The notes below the pieces were generated by a model. That model saw only the letters and a list, made by a program, of their open reading frames with translations, made no database searches and was not told the origin of the DNA. From the NCBI GenBank assembly GCA_937868145.1, contig CALMMH010000842.1:1-6001 (forward strand): a DNA stretch of 6,001 nucleotides, written 5' to 3'. Positions 5,994 to 6,001 of this stretch are shown here, one piece after another (the first letter of the stretch is position 1; each line of letters begins with the position of its first letter). This DNA is from an uncultured Phycisphaerales bacterium (GTDB lineage Bacteria > Planctomycetota > Phycisphaerae > Sedimentisphaerales > Anaerobacaceae). Both the position numbers and the translations under genes were made by a program.

Positions 5994-6001
5994 ATGGCAT
6001 C
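5994..6001 (+). CDS. Start of a further operon gene (partial, first two codons)
   Basis: ATGGCATC at the window edge, 29 bases after the SxtJ-like stop, with CGAGG (5987-5991) just upstream that could serve as a ribosome site. Too little is visible to identify it. In clusters of this type a short membrane protein (SxtK-like/DUF5989) often follows SxtJ; that expectation is from memory and context only. Confidence 0.35.

Noticed and set aside
2129..6001. Saxitoxin-type biosynthetic cluster
   Set aside because: Only the carbamoyltransferase and SxtJ-like genes recall that cluster; no polyketide synthase, amidinotransferase or other toxin genes are visible.

Overview
The window looks like a moderately GC-rich Gram-negative-type chromosome, most likely a member of the Planctomycetota. 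This is an inference from the bL28 sequence style (the GNSITRRGKAKRLGGVGKK and ITRRKFKPNIQKVR stretches) and from a GAGATCTCAAATTTGA-type palindromic spacer of a kind I associate with planctomycete genomes. Neither was tested by a search. No tRNA, rRNA, CRISPR array, insertion sequence or replication origin was seen.

Left part (1-2009, all on the minus strand, so read right to left): rpmB (ribosomal protein bL28), gatC, a secreted alpha/beta-hydrolase of the 'predicted peptidase'/esterase type, and the N-terminal 177 codons of gatA, which leaves the window at base 1. GatC and GatA are subunits of the amidotransferase that makes Gln-tRNA(Gln) (and often Asn-tRNA(Asn)) by transamidation. The hydrolase sits between them, 8 bases from the gatA start. 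An AT-rich palindrome with a 7-bp tandem repeat fills the gap between rpmB and gatC, and a good sigma70-like promoter precedes rpmB.

Right part (2129-6001): a membrane-anchored SGNH/GDSL hydrolase on the minus strand is divergent from a plus-strand operon of a NodU/TobZ-type carbamoyltransferase, an SxtJ-family membrane protein, and the first codons of a further gene at the window edge. The 248-bp divergent gap carries a 15-bp palindrome. The pairing of a carbamoyltransferase with an SxtJ-like membrane protein and an SGNH hydrolase suggests a small-molecule or envelope-glycan modification cassette (O-carbamoylation plus O-acyl transfer or removal at the membrane). The substrate is unknown. 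This cassette is the most interesting part of the window. No gene-free stretch exceeds 300 bases.
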